Positions 34,864-45,103 of a DNA stretch of 64,000 bases are shown here, in pieces; the stretch's first letter is position 1, and every line of letters begins with the position of its first letter. This stretch comes from Mycobacterium sp. 852014-50255_SCH5639931 (lineage in GTDB: Bacteria; Actinomycetota; Actinomycetes; Mycobacteriales; Mycobacteriaceae): contig NZ_LZSV01000002.1 in NCBI RefSeq assembly GCF_001665605.1, positions 62,001-126,000 on the forward strand, given 5' to 3'. The notes under the pieces are model-generated. The model had not been told where the DNA came from. It saw only the letters and a list, made by a program, of their open reading frames with translations, and did no database searches. The position numbers and the translations under genes are program-made.

Positions 34864-37239
34864 TTAACCCTGGGCGCCGCCAAAGGCCGAAGCGTCCTCG
34901 GGAGGGTGGAATTCGGCATAGCGACGCGCGAATTCGGCACCGGGAACCGGCCACTGCTCGCCGGTGGATCCCCGGACGACCCAGTCGCCCTCCGCTGCGG
35001 TTGTCGGCCCTTCCAACGTGTTTACCGTCTCGCCCGGGTAGGCAGGACGGGCCTGGACCCGCCCTTTGCGCTGCCAGCGCCCGTCACCGGCCGGCTCGTA
35101 GGAATCCCTGAAGATGTCGTCGCGAACAGACCACACCCTGCCGTCTTCCTGGATCGCCCAGTCGCCGGCGTCGGCGCGCATGGTGTGCCCCGAATCCGAC
35201 GTCCACGTCCATGGGGCGCTTCGTTGTTCGGCGGCCACCGTCCCCACCCGGGTGAAGGACCGCCAGAGCGGGCGCGACCGGAAGCCAAGCCGGCGCAGGC
35301 TCCACAACGTGGCCGCCAGGCTGCGCACCGCGGCATTGAGCAGCTCCGGATCGCTCTCGACGACCACCCAGTCGACCAGCTTGTTGTGGATCTTGCGCGA
35401 ATCGTCGCGCGGCGAACCGAATTTCCAGCCGTTGCGCCGGTAGTAGCGGCACCAATCCTCGTGCTCGGCGCGGGCCATGCTCATCGCCGAATACTGGTCG
35501 AAGCCCATCAGGGCCAGCTGCTCCAAGGGAGGCAGTCCCGCCATTTCGTTGCCGGACAGCTGGGCGGGCGGGCTGCCCCACGTATTCCAGGTGTGCCCCG
35601 CGATCTGCTCCACCATCCACAGCGCGTTGCGCACCTGACGCCGGTTGGACCCCCGGTAAAACTCGTTGAGCTCGGCCCAGGGCATGGCGGCCGGAGACCG
35701 TGGCGCGGCCGCGTCGATCGTCGAGACATACCGCTCGTGGATCAACCTCGCCGCTCGCTCCCAGGCGTCCTGCACCTGGCCCTCCTGGGTGTCCAGCACC
35801 AGCGAGTAGGACTGCATTCGGCCGACGACCTGAACCGAGTCGTCAGTGATGCTGGTGTTGAGGTCCGAGGCGTAGATGGGCATGTCGGGGAAGCGGGCCG
35901 CCAGCCTCGCCGCGGTCGTGGCGGCGTGGGAGTCCACGAAGATCACGGCGCTGGTCGCGGGGTCGACGTCACCGATCAGCTTCAGCATGGTCGGCACCGT
36001 CGGCGCCTCGGCGGTGGCATCGATGGTCGGCCCCTCCGACATGAATCCGGCCTGCTGCCGGTAGAACTCGTGATCTGCCAAGTACTCCGGGGCGTCCCTT
36101 TCGACCAGGGTGAGCGCGGGCAACGGCACCGCGCCCGGCGGCGTGTAGAAGTCGCGTTCCAGGGCGCGTTGGGTCAGGTCCGCGCACAGCGCCAGGGTCA
36201 ATTGTGAAGTGCCGCAGACGAATACCCGCTTCGTTCGCCCAGTTGCGATGATGCCGTCGAGTAGCCTTGCCGCGGTCACCTCATACTTGCCGACCACGTC
36301 GGCCGCCCACCGAATGTCCGACCCGCCGAACTGCTGGGCCCGCCAGGCCTGGGCCAGCCAGGGGTCGTCCATCCGCACGATCAGCGGCAACCGCCGTTTG
36401 TGGGCGACCTCGTCGAGCCGGCGGCCGATCAGCTCCAGCCACAACAGGTTGATCGCCGGATCGGGCGCCATCAGGTAGAGGCGGGACAGGTGGCGCCACA
36501 GCCGCGGCGACACCAGGGTGGACGGGTTGTTGAAGTCCACCAGGACGACCCGGGCGCCCTGCCTGCGTGCCCGCTGCACCCGGTCATCGCTGGCGCCGGT
36601 GATGACGACCAGCGTGCTGCGCCGGTCCAGCGTCCGCGCGACCCCGCTGACGATCGACTGGGTGTCGCCGTCGATGCCGACGATGGCGGTGACGGAGTCA
36701 GCGAGGTTGGCCCGCATCCGGTCCACCTGGGCCCGGAAGACCCCCACCACGACGCCCCCCAATCCGGTGAAGATCGCCGAAAGTGCTGCGATGCGGGCCA
36801 GTTCCAGGCCGACCGGCGTCGGGCTCGGGCAGGTTCGCCCACTCACCGAGAAGTCGCCGGTGCCGCCCTTGACCAGACTGGCCGTCGCCATCAGTGGCGT
36901 GAAGAAAGCGGGATGGTTGGCGTCGTGGCATCCCCAATACGAGGTCAGGCCCAGGATCGCGCTCATGCCGATGAGGACGGCGATCACGGTGAACGAAACG
37001 CCCACCACTCGGTGGCTGTTGTCGGAGCGGAAGGTCAGTACGCACGCCGCGATCAGCACGGCCACGACGATCGCGAGCGTGGGCATCGATCCGGGCCGGC
37101 CGAACCAGCCGAGGGCCGGTGGCAGCGCGTCGGTGATCGAGGGCCACAGGTCCAGGACACTTAGGTACACGATGAGCAGCACGCCGACCGCGGTTAGGCC
37201 CCAGCGCAACGTGGGCGAGGGTGCCCTCGTGGGACGCAT
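34864..37239 (-). CDS. membrane protein with TrkA-like nucleotide-binding folds and a RyR domain
   Basis: A 791-residue protein. Four hydrophobic segments (about 12-31, 50-69, 78-98 and 148-170) form an N-terminal membrane part. A TrkA-N-like Rossmann domain follows (TAIVGIDGDTQSIVSGVA near 184), then a second Rossmann-like part (KRVFVCGTSQLTLALCADL near 335). A RyR domain covers about 510-640, with ELNEFYRGSNRRQVRNA, ARAEHEDWCRYYRRNGWKFG and KIHNKLVDW, the bacterial RyR signature. Two GDW..G..W.V...F...Y repeats at the C-terminus resemble PGDYG domains. The plan is that of a ligand-gated channel or sensor and, with the TIR gene, suggests detection of an NAD-derived nucleotide (inference). 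Confidence 0.8.
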   Translation of the reverse strand: MRPTRAPSPTLRWGLTAVGVLLIVYLSVLDLWPSITDALPPALGWFGRPGSMPTLAIVVAVLIAACVLTFRSDNSHRVVGVSFTVIAVLIGMSAILGLTSYWGCHDANHPAFFTPLMATASLVKGGTGDFSVSGRTCPSPTPVGLELARIAALSAIFTGLGGVVVGVFRAQVDRMRANLADSVTAIVGIDGDTQSIVSGVARTLDRRSTLVVITGASDDRVQRARRQGARVVLVDFNNPSTLVSPRLWRHLSRLYLMAPDPAINLLWLELIGRRLDEVAHKRRLPLIVRMDDPWLAQAWRAQQFGGSDIRWAADVVGKYEVTAARLLDGIIATGRTKRVFVCGTSQLTLALCADLTQRALERDFYTPPGAVPLPALTLVERDAPEYLADHEFYRQQAGFMSEGPTIDATAEAPTVPTMLKLIGDVDPATSAVIFVDSHAATTAARLAARFPDMPIYASDLNTSITDDSVQVVGRMQSYSLVLDTQEGQVQDAWERAARLIHERYVSTIDAAAPRSPAAMPWAELNEFYRGSNRRQVRNALWMVEQIAGHTWNTWGSPPAQLSGNEMAGLPPLEQLALMGFDQYSAMSMARAEHEDWCRYYRRNGWKFGSPRDDSRKIHNKLVDWVVVESDPELLNAAVRSLAATLWSLRRLGFRSRPLWRSFTRVGTVAAEQRSAPWTWTSDSGHTMRADAGDWAIQEDGRVWSVRDDIFRDSYEPAGDGRWQRKGRVQARPAYPGETVNTLEGPTTAAEGDWVVRGSTGEQWPVPGAEFARRYAEFHPPEDASAFGGAQG

Positions 37240-37368
37240 CCGCCGATCTCCCTTCGCGCGGTATCGGCTGTTCGGACGTCGAACAGTACACGCAAAAGGT
37301 AGGCCGAAAGCAATGATTGCGGGCCGGTGCGCACCGCCGAGTTACCCAGGCGGGCAACAGGTCGGCGG

Positions 37369-38025
37369 CTATCCGGCGTACCGCGAGAGCCGCGCCGAAA
37401 GGTGTGGAACGAGGCCGCCGTCAGCGTCCACCCGTTCCTCGACGTAGGCCAGGTCGCCGCCCTCGACGATTCCGTAGAGCCGTTTGGCGCCGCCGACCAG
37501 CACACCCGATCGGCTGCGGGCCAGCGCATCGGTCACCAGCTCCCACGACGACTGGGTGCGGGGCCGTCCGTAGAACAGTTCGACGTACCCGGCGGAGTGG
37601 GCCAACAGCAACTCGATGGCCTGTGATTCGCTCGGGTCATCGGGGTCGCTGACGAAGCGCCAGAAGCCCGTTTCCCGCAAGGCGTGCTGCTGGTATTCGC
37701 CCGTGTCGCTGAGGCGCCACGAGCGGGATTCCCAATTCAGGTAGTCGCCGCCGTCGTGCGAGACGACGATCTGCTGGCCGAACCGGTAGTCCCCGTCGTG
37801 TCCGCGACCCTCGCCTTCTCCGCGCCACACACCGACGAGCGGCAGCAGCGCCAGCAATGCGTCATTCAGGTTGGCGCCTTCGCGCAGGTTGGCGGTGTCG
37901 GCGGGAAACGGCAGGTCGTCGAAGGCGGGAATGTTGCGGCCGGCGGTCAGCTTGGCGCGCTCAGCGGCGGCGGCCACCGCGCGATCGCCGGAGCTCGCAG
38001 AAGAACCCGGTTCGTCAGAGGTCAC
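37369..38025 (-). CDS. nitrobindin-family heme protein (FABP-like barrel)
   Basis: A 218-residue beta-barrel protein. The nitrobindin signature GxWxGxGxG is at residues 65-73 (GVWRGEGEG), followed by alternating beta strands ([22 protein letters not shown] and on). The M. tuberculosis homologue Rv0813c has a fatty-acid-binding-protein-like fold; nitrobindins bind ferric heme and can isomerise peroxynitrite. GTG at 38025 overlaps the stop of the 32-residue peptide (GTGA at 38022-38025), giving translational coupling. Last gene of the sulfur operon reading from 39811. Confidence 0.88.
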   Translation of the reverse strand: MTSDEPGSSASSGDRAVAAAAERAKLTAGRNIPAFDDLPFPADTANLREGANLNDALLALLPLVGVWRGEGEGRGHDGDYRFGQQIVVSHDGGDYLNWESRSWRLSDTGEYQQHALRETGFWRFVSDPDDPSESQAIELLLAHSAGYVELFYGRPRTQSSWELVTDALARSRSGVLVGGAKRLYGIVEGGDLAYVEERVDADGGLVPHLSARLSRYAG

Positions 38026-38120
38026 GATTCGTCGGTGATGAGCCGGTACAGCGTGTACAGCGCGAACCATGAGATCACCACGACGGCGACGACCAGCATG
38101 ATTTCGAAGAAGAGCACCAC
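38022..38120 (-). CDS. 32-residue single-pass membrane peptide
   Basis: The peptide starts with [20 protein letters not shown] and ends with LYRLITDES: one hydrophobic helix followed by a short polar tail. GTG at 38120 or 38117 starts it; its TGA overlaps the nitrobindin GTG by four bases, and sseC ends 50 bases upstream on the same strand. I recall a similar tiny gene at this place in other mycobacteria, so it is likely real. Function unknown; it may anchor or couple translation of the nitrobindin. Confidence 0.6.
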   Translation of the reverse strand: MVLFFEIMLVVAVVVISWFALYTLYRLITDES

Positions 38121-38170
38121 GGGGACAAGTCTATTCGCCGCGGGAGATCCCGGTCAGGGCAGTCGGGGTC

Positions 38171-38473
38171 TCAGGCGATCTTGACGTCCACCTCGTGGAT
38201 CCCCGCGCCCGACGGGCTCACCACGGCATTCCCGTTGCCGGCGGCCGACAACGCCCGCAGCGTCCAGGACCCCGGCGCCGCGAAGAACCGGAAGTCGCCC
38301 GTGGCCGACGCGACGACCTCGGCGGTGAACTCGTCCGACGAGTCGAGCAAGCGGACGAACGCGCCACCCACCGCCTGGCCGTCGCTGTCCACGACCCGGC
38401 CGGTGATCACCGTTTCCTTCTCCAAGTCGACGCTGGCGGGCAACGTCACTCCTTGCTTCGGGGCAGAGCACAT
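38171..38473 (-). CDS. sseC: SseC/DUF1416 protein
   Basis: A 100-residue protein of the DUF1416 family, always paired with a thiosulfate sulfurtransferase in mycobacteria (SseC1/SseC2). It starts MCSAPKQGVTLPASVDLEKE and has the GRVVDSDGQAVGGAFVRLLD and TGDFRFFAAPGSWTLRALS strands typical of a carboxypeptidase-regulatory-like beta-sandwich. ATG at 38473 lies one base after the cysA2 stop, so the pair is coupled. The role in sulfur metabolism is not defined. Confidence 0.92.
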   Translation of the reverse strand: MCSAPKQGVTLPASVDLEKETVITGRVVDSDGQAVGGAFVRLLDSSDEFTAEVVASATGDFRFFAAPGSWTLRALSAAGNGNAVVSPSGAGIHEVDVKIA

Positions 38474-38474
38474 A

Positions 38475-39308
38475 TCAGCTTCCCAACTCAATCGGGGCAC
38501 CCACCAGGGAGCCGTATTCCGTCCAACTTCCGTCGTAGTTCTTGACGTTTTTGTGGCCGAGTAATTCCCGGAGCACGAACCAGGTGTGCGACGAACGCTC
38601 CCCGATGCGGCAGTACGCGATCGTTTCCTTGGTGCCGTCCAGTCCGGCGTCGGCGTAGAGCTTGGCCAGCTCCTCGTCGGATTTGAAGGTCCCGTCCTCG
38701 TTGGCGGCCTTGCTCCACGGCACGTTGATCGCTCCGGGAATATGGCCGGGCCGCTGGCTCTGCTCCTGCGGCAGATGCGCCGGCGCCAGGATCTTGCCGG
38801 AGAACTCGTCGGGTGAACGCACGTCGACCAGGTTCGTGGCGTTGATGGCAGCGATGACCTCGTCGCGGAACGCCCGGATGCTGTTGTCCGGCGCGGCGGC
38901 GGTGTAAGAGGTTGCCGGCCGGGTGACCGTGTCGCTGGACAGTGCGCGCCCATCGAGTTCCCACTTCTTGCGGCCGCCGTCGAGCAGCTTGACCTTGTCA
39001 TGGCCGTACAGCTTGAAGTACCAGTAGGCGTAGGCGGCGAACCAGTTGTTGTTGCCGCCGTAGAGGATCACGGTGTCGTCGTTGGAGATGCCGCGTTCGC
39101 TGAGCAGTTTCGAGAATTGCTGCGCGTCGACGAAGTCCCGCTTCACCGGGTCCTGCAAGTCGGAACGCCAGTCCAGCCTGATCGCGCCGGGGATGTGGCC
39201 GGTGTCGTATGCGCTGGTGTCCTCGTCGACTTCGACGAAGACGACGCCGGCTGCGTCGAGATTGCTCTCGGCCCAGTCCACGGAGACCAGGACGTCGGAG
39301 CGTGCCAT
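38475..39308 (-). CDS. cysA2: thiosulfate sulfurtransferase (rhodanese)
   Basis: A 277-residue two-domain rhodanese. The active-site Cys233 is in YCRIGERSSHTWFVL, in the C-terminal domain; the N-terminal domain has the equivalent loop YGGNNNWFA without cysteine, as expected. It moves sulfane sulfur from thiosulfate to acceptors such as cyanide or thiols. It lies 35 bases after the DUF4395 gene and directly before sseC. Regulation by cysteine supply is suggested by the polycysteine leader at 39914-40003. Confidence 0.93.
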   Translation of the reverse strand: MARSDVLVSVDWAESNLDAAGVVFVEVDEDTSAYDTGHIPGAIRLDWRSDLQDPVKRDFVDAQQFSKLLSERGISNDDTVILYGGNNNWFAAYAYWYFKLYGHDKVKLLDGGRKKWELDGRALSSDTVTRPATSYTAAAPDNSIRAFRDEVIAAINATNLVDVRSPDEFSGKILAPAHLPQEQSQRPGHIPGAINVPWSKAANEDGTFKSDEELAKLYADAGLDGTKETIAYCRIGERSSHTWFVLRELLGHKNVKNYDGSWTEYGSLVGAPIELGS

Positions 39309-39343
39309 GCGGGGGATCCTTTCGATCGCTTTCTATGAACAGG

Positions 39344-39811
39344 TCATGTGGTGCGCGCGGCTCCTCGGAAACGCGCAACCAGTGGGTAGAGCTGGCAACC
39401 CAGGCAGATGCCGAAGGCGGCATTCAGGAAGGCGGCGACGAGCGCCCCGGCGGTGGCGATGACGCCGACCAAGAAGGCGCCCGCGGCGAACGCGACGACG
39501 CCCACGAGCGCGAAGATCAGGCCGACGAGTTGGGCGAACTTCAGCGGTGCGACCGGTTCCCGCTCGGTGACGGGGCCGAGCCGGGGTGCCACGACTAGGG
39601 CGAATATCCGCCCATAGGGATGCTTGCGCGGGCCGCCCGCGGCGCCGACGGCGAAGACAATGGCCTGCACCCCCAGAATGACCGCCGCCGCCAGGGGACT
39701 GGCGGCGGACACGGCGAGGGTGATCACCAGGACTGCGGTGGTAACCCAGGCGGCAAACCGCGGACCGCGCACGTCGACGGTGTCTGGCTGGGTGGTGTTG
39801 CTGATCGGCAC
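39344..39811 (-). CDS. DUF4395 membrane protein
   Basis: A 155-residue membrane protein with two helical pairs (about 22-58 and 92-140), the HPYGRIFALVVAPRLGP loop and the C-terminal CLGCQLY motif of the DUF4395 family. This family is found next to thioredoxin and sulfurtransferase genes. In M. tuberculosis a thioredoxin gene (thiX) is expected next to cysA2; it is missing here, so DUF4395 heads the operon directly. About 100 bases separate it from the leader peptide stop upstream. Possibly a membrane redox or sulfur carrier (inference). Confidence 0.8.
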   Translation of the reverse strand: MPISNTTQPDTVDVRGPRFAAWVTTAVLVITLAVSAASPLAAAVILGVQAIVFAVGAAGGPRKHPYGRIFALVVAPRLGPVTEREPVAPLKFAQLVGLIFALVGVVAFAAGAFLVGVIATAGALVAAFLNAAFGICLGCQLYPLVARFRGAARTT

Positions 39812-39913
39812 GGTACTACTCCTGGATACGCCTGTTGCTGAGGGAACGACGGGAGACGGGCCACGGTAACGTTCCGGGGCTGCTCCGAGTGCGACGCGAA
39901 AGTGCGCGGCGAC

Positions 39914-40003
39914 TCAGCAGCTACAGCGACAGCAACAGCCCGCGGTGCGGCACAGATCGACTGCGCGGCGTTGGGTGAGCAGGGGCTCAATGCGGGCTAG
40001 CAC
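39914..40003 (-). CDS. leaderless polycysteine leader peptide of the sulfur operon
   Basis: A 29-codon frame starting VLARIEPLLTQRRAVDL and ending with CRTAGCCCRCSC. Six of the last twelve residues are cysteine. A -10 box TAAGCT (40011-40016, minus strand) ends seven bases before the GTG, so the mRNA begins at the start codon. Polycysteine leaderless short frames that sense cysteine and attenuate cysA2/sseC-type operons have been described in mycobacteria; the position 100 bases before DUF4395-cysA2-sseC fits that role. Confidence 0.75.
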   Translation of the reverse strand: MLARIEPLLTQRRAVDLCRTAGCCCRCSC

Positions 40004-40087
40004 GTCGGCTAGCTTACCGAATGACGTTCAGCGATCAAATCCAGCGGCGGTTGCCCCGCGGACCGCAAGCCGTCGGCGATGCCGGGG

Positions 40088-40900
40088 TCACGACTGCTTG
40101 AAACCGTCCAGATCGACGGTCGCTCCATAACTGATGCCCTCGATGATCACGTCTGAGCCGCGCGCGCCCTCGGTCTTCGGTGCCACTCCGAACGGGAGCC
40201 GCTGGTTGGGCACCCTGGTGGTGAAGGCGCGCAGCACCGCATCCCGCTTGTCATCCGGAACGGCTTGATCCGCGGTGTCCGCCCCGGTCAAGACGCCGGT
40301 CGGCGTGATCACCAGCGTCGACTGGTCGTCCGGGGCGATGGAAAGGTCCACCGAGACGCTCACCCGGTGCTCGAAGTTGGCCGAGTGTGGGGTGCCGCTG
40401 AACACCAGACCGTGGCTGTCGGAGATGCCCGACGCGGTGACGCCGCCTGTGGCGGTGTTGGTCTCCTTCGGCGGCGCCTCGACCATCAGGTCGCTGATGC
40501 CCATATAACGGCCCAGGTGGGTCGAGCCGATGATGATGCGGCTCTCCAGTTTGCCCACCGGCAGCTTCGCGGCGGGTTCGATCAGCCAAGACGCGTGGCC
40601 CAGATCGACCGCGTACATCGTGGCTTCGAGGGTGGCCTTGCCGACCGTTGCATGGTCGACGGCGTTGGCTTTGATCTCCACCTGGTTGTAGTGGTGGCGC
40701 ATCGCCTGCGGGATGAAGGGAAACGCCACGATGGCCACGAACGGGTCGGACCTCAGATTGGCCGCCTTGCGCACGCTGCAGGACAGCCGGTATTCGGCGT
40801 AGATGCTGCTTCCGTAGTCGACAACAACCGCACCGAGCACAACCGCGGCCACGGCGATCGCCGCGGCCGCCACCCCGATCAGGACCTTGCGCACCCGCAT
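40088..40900 (-). CDS. lmeA: LmeA-like DUF2993 lipid-binding protein
   Basis: A 270-residue exported protein. An N-terminal membrane or signal segment (residues about 5-28) is followed by a DUF2993 domain with a TULIP-type lipid-binding pattern (CSVRKAANLRSDPFVAIVAFPF and later paired strands). The M. tuberculosis homologue Rv0817c and M. smegmatis LmeA act in the periplasm to support mannan elongation of lipoarabinomannan. The frame continues to 40957, but ATG at 40900 gives the length I recall for Rv0817c. About 85 bases separate it from the leader peptide, on the same strand. Confidence 0.82.
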   Translation of the reverse strand: MRVRKVLIGVAAAAIAVAAVVLGAVVVDYGSSIYAEYRLSCSVRKAANLRSDPFVAIVAFPFIPQAMRHHYNQVEIKANAVDHATVGKATLEATMYAVDLGHASWLIEPAAKLPVGKLESRIIIGSTHLGRYMGISDLMVEAPPKETNTATGGVTASGISDSHGLVFSGTPHSANFEHRVSVSVDLSIAPDDQSTLVITPTGVLTGADTADQAVPDDKRDAVLRAFTTRVPNQRLPFGVAPKTEGARGSDVIIEGISYGATVDLDGFKQS

Positions 40901-41077
40901 ATTGTCGCGTAACCCCCTGCGCGCCGTGTCGCGGACCGCCCGGGTGGCGGGGCTCACACTGCGTCGTCACCACGCAAAAATGGCAGGTGGCAAGTTATCG
41001 TTAGGTGGCCTGGCAACTAACGCGTTGTTGCGTTGCGAATTGTGGAAGATGCCGTTCCCCCGAGCTGGAGGGGCTAG

Positions 41078-42762
<1,685 letters not shown>

Positions 42763-42889
42763 CAGACGCGCACGCGCGAAACCGGGTGCGCGGGATGCGA
42801 CAGGGCATATTTTCGCGACGACCTGGCAACCTGTTGGGAGATGGCCGGCGGGGCACACGCGGGCCCGTAGGGGGCAGGAAGCTAGATCG

Positions 42890-44020
42890 GTGAGGCTCGA
42901 CAGGGGTGGTGGCAGAGCGCTGGCGGTGCTGGCGGTGGCGGTGGCAGTGGGTACGGGCGCATTGACCGGCTGTGGCAGCGACCAGAACCGCCGCGACGCG
43001 TCGGCGGCAGCGGCCTCCGGGCCCACGGGCACGGCGGGATGCGGCGGCAAGAACAAGCTGACGGCGGAAGGCTCGACGGCCCAACAAAACGCGATGGCGT
43101 TGTTCAACCAGGTCTGGGGCCAGTACTGCCCGGGCAAGAGCGTGTCGTACAACCCGACCGGTTCGGGCGCCGGCCGCGAGCAGTTCATCGCCGGCCATGT
43201 CGACTTCGCGGGCGCCGACTCGCCGCTGGCCGCCGACCAGATCGGTCCGGCCGCCGCACGATGCGAGGGAAACCCGGCGTGGGACTTGCCGCTGGTGTTC
43301 GGGCCGATCGCGTTGGTCTACAACCTGGCCGGAGTGCCGGCATTGGTGGTGAGCAGTGACGCGTTGGCCAAGATCTTCAGCGGACGGATCACCACCTGGA
43401 ATGACCCCATCCTGGCGGCCCTCAATCCCGGTGTCGTGCTGCCCGACACCAAGATCGCACCGATCTACCGGACGGACTCGTCCGGAACGACCGACAACAT
43501 GCAGAAATATCTGACGGCCGCCGCGCCGCAGAGCTGGACCAAAGGCGTGGGCACCGAATTTCAGGGCGGGGTGGGTGAGGGCGCCATGAAGTCGGCCGGC
43601 GTCGTCCAGGCCGTGCGGGCGACGCCGGGCGCAATCGGATACGTCGAGAAGGGCTTCGCCGACCAGGGCGGTATGCCGTACGCCCAGATCGCCACCAATA
43701 AGGGCGTCGCGGTCCCCCTCACCAACGAGACGGCCGGGAATGCGGTGAAGGCGGCCAACTTCGTGGCCGACGGCAACGACCTGGTGCTGGACCTCAACGC
43801 GATGTACCGCTCCCAAGAACCGAGTGTCTACCCGCTGGTCCTGGCGACGTACGAGATCGTGTGCTCGAAGGGCTCCGACCCGGACACCTCCGGCGCGATC
43901 AAGTCGTTCCTCACGGTCGCCGCCGGCAGCGGGCAGACCGAGCTTCCCTCGGCCGGCTATATCCCGCTGCCCGATAGGGTCAAAGAGCGACTGGTTGCCG
44001 CGATCAACGCTCTGCAGTGA
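42890..44020 (+). CDS. pstS: phosphate ABC transporter substrate-binding lipoprotein
   Basis: A 376-residue lipoprotein. The signal peptide ends in the lipobox LTGC with Cys28 as the lipid anchor. The phosphate-binding fold shows TAEGSTAQQNAM, NPTGSGAGREQFIAG and YRTDSSGTTDNMQKYL, the PstS ligand loops. GTG start. It captures phosphate outside the membrane for PstC-PstA-PstB, encoded in order downstream. In M. tuberculosis only pstB (phoT) lies at this locus, so this fuller operon is a difference worth noting. Confidence 0.92.
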   Translation: MRLDRGGGRALAVLAVAVAVGTGALTGCGSDQNRRDASAAAASGPTGTAGCGGKNKLTAEGSTAQQNAMALFNQVWGQYCPGKSVSYNPTGSGAGREQFIAGHVDFAGADSPLAADQIGPAAARCEGNPAWDLPLVFGPIALVYNLAGVPALVVSSDALAKIFSGRITTWNDPILAALNPGVVLPDTKIAPIYRTDSSGTTDNMQKYLTAAAPQSWTKGVGTEFQGGVGEGAMKSAGVVQAVRATPGAIGYVEKGFADQGGMPYAQIATNKGVAVPLTNETAGNAVKAANFVADGNDLVLDLNAMYRSQEPSVYPLVLATYEIVCSKGSDPDTSGAIKSFLTVAAGSGQTELPSAGYIPLPDRVKERLVAAINALQ

Positions 44021-44047
44021 CCAAGTGGCCCCGCGCTTAAGGAGCGA

Positions 44048-45103
44048 GTGAACTGTGCTGGGATCACAGTGACCACGCCAAACCCGATCGACGCCGGCTC
44101 GGGCGCGACCGTCGCCGCGCCCTTCCCGGAAGCGCCGGTGATACCGATCAACCCGTGGGGAGATGCGCGCCCCCACGTCGGGGATCGCGCGTTCCGTTGG
44201 CTGGCCAAAGGCTCAGGCTTGCTGATCGTCGTCGTCATCGGGGCAATTGGCGGATTCCTGCTGCTGCGGGCCATCCCGGCCCTGAGGCGCGATCGGGAGA
44301 ACTTCTTCAGCTACGGCGGCAACTGGATCACCACCGACACCTCGGCCATGCACTTCGGCATCTCCGACCTGCTGAAGGTCACCATGTTCGTGTCGGCGTT
44401 CGCGTTGATCCTGGCCATGCCCGTCGCGCTGGGCGTCGCCATCTTCGTCACGCAGTACTCGCCGCGCCGCGCCGCCGCCTCCCTGGCCTACGCCGTCGAT
44501 CTGCTGGCGGGGGTCCCGTCCATCATTTACGGCGCGTGGGGCCTGCATGTGCTGGCGCCGCAGCTGCGACCCCTGGCCACCTGGCTGAACCACAACCTGG
44601 GCTGGTGCTTTCTTTTCGCCGACGGCAACGCGTCGGTGGCCGGCGGCGGCACCATCTTCACCGGCGGCATCGTCCTGGCGGTGATGATCCTGCCGATCAT
44701 CACCGCCGTGACCCGCGAGGTGTTCGTCCAGACACCACAGGATCAGGTCGAGGCCGCGCTGGCCCTCGGTGCCACCCGTTGGGAGGTGGTGAAGACGATC
44801 GTGCTGCCGTTCGGGCGGTCGGGATACATCAGCGCAGCGGTGCTGGGACTGGGCCGCGCGATGGGTGAGACGGTCGCGTTGCTGATCATCTTGCGCGGAA
44901 CCCAGGCGGCGTTCGGCTGGTCGCTGTTCGACGGCGGCTCCACGGTCGCGACCAAGATCGCGGGCACCGTGGCGCAGTTCAATGACCAATACAAGGCCGG
45001 CGCGTACATCGCCGCGGGGCTGGCACTCTTCGTGCTCACCTTCCTGGTCGACGCCCTGGCGCGCGGCGCCGCCTCCAAAACCAGGTGGAGCGCCGGGCGA
45101 TGA
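44048..45103 (+). CDS. pstC: phosphate ABC transporter permease PstC
   Basis: A 351-residue membrane permease with about six helices. The coupling loop EAALALGATRWEVVKTIVLP (EAA motif) is near residue 240. GTG at 44048 has AAGGAG three bases before it; GTG at 44069 (VTTPNPIDAG) is an equally possible start. It ends in ATGA, shared with pstA. It pairs with PstA to form the pore for phosphate. Confidence 0.92.
   Translation: MNCAGITVTTPNPIDAGSGATVAAPFPEAPVIPINPWGDARPHVGDRAFRWLAKGSGLLIVVVIGAIGGFLLLRAIPALRRDRENFFSYGGNWITTDTSAMHFGISDLLKVTMFVSAFALILAMPVALGVAIFVTQYSPRRAAASLAYAVDLLAGVPSIIYGAWGLHVLAPQLRPLATWLNHNLGWCFLFADGNASVAGGGTIFTGGIVLAVMILPIITAVTREVFVQTPQDQVEAALALGATRWEVVKTIVLPFGRSGYISAAVLGLGRAMGETVALLIILRGTQAAFGWSLFDGGSTVATKIAGTVAQFNDQYKAGAYIAAGLALFVLTFLVDALARGAASKTRWSAGR

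Noticed and set aside
39724..39990. 88-codon minus-strand frame between DUF4395 and lmeA
   Set aside because: Overlaps the start of DUF4395 and the polycysteine leader in another frame; no ribosome binding site and no conserved features.
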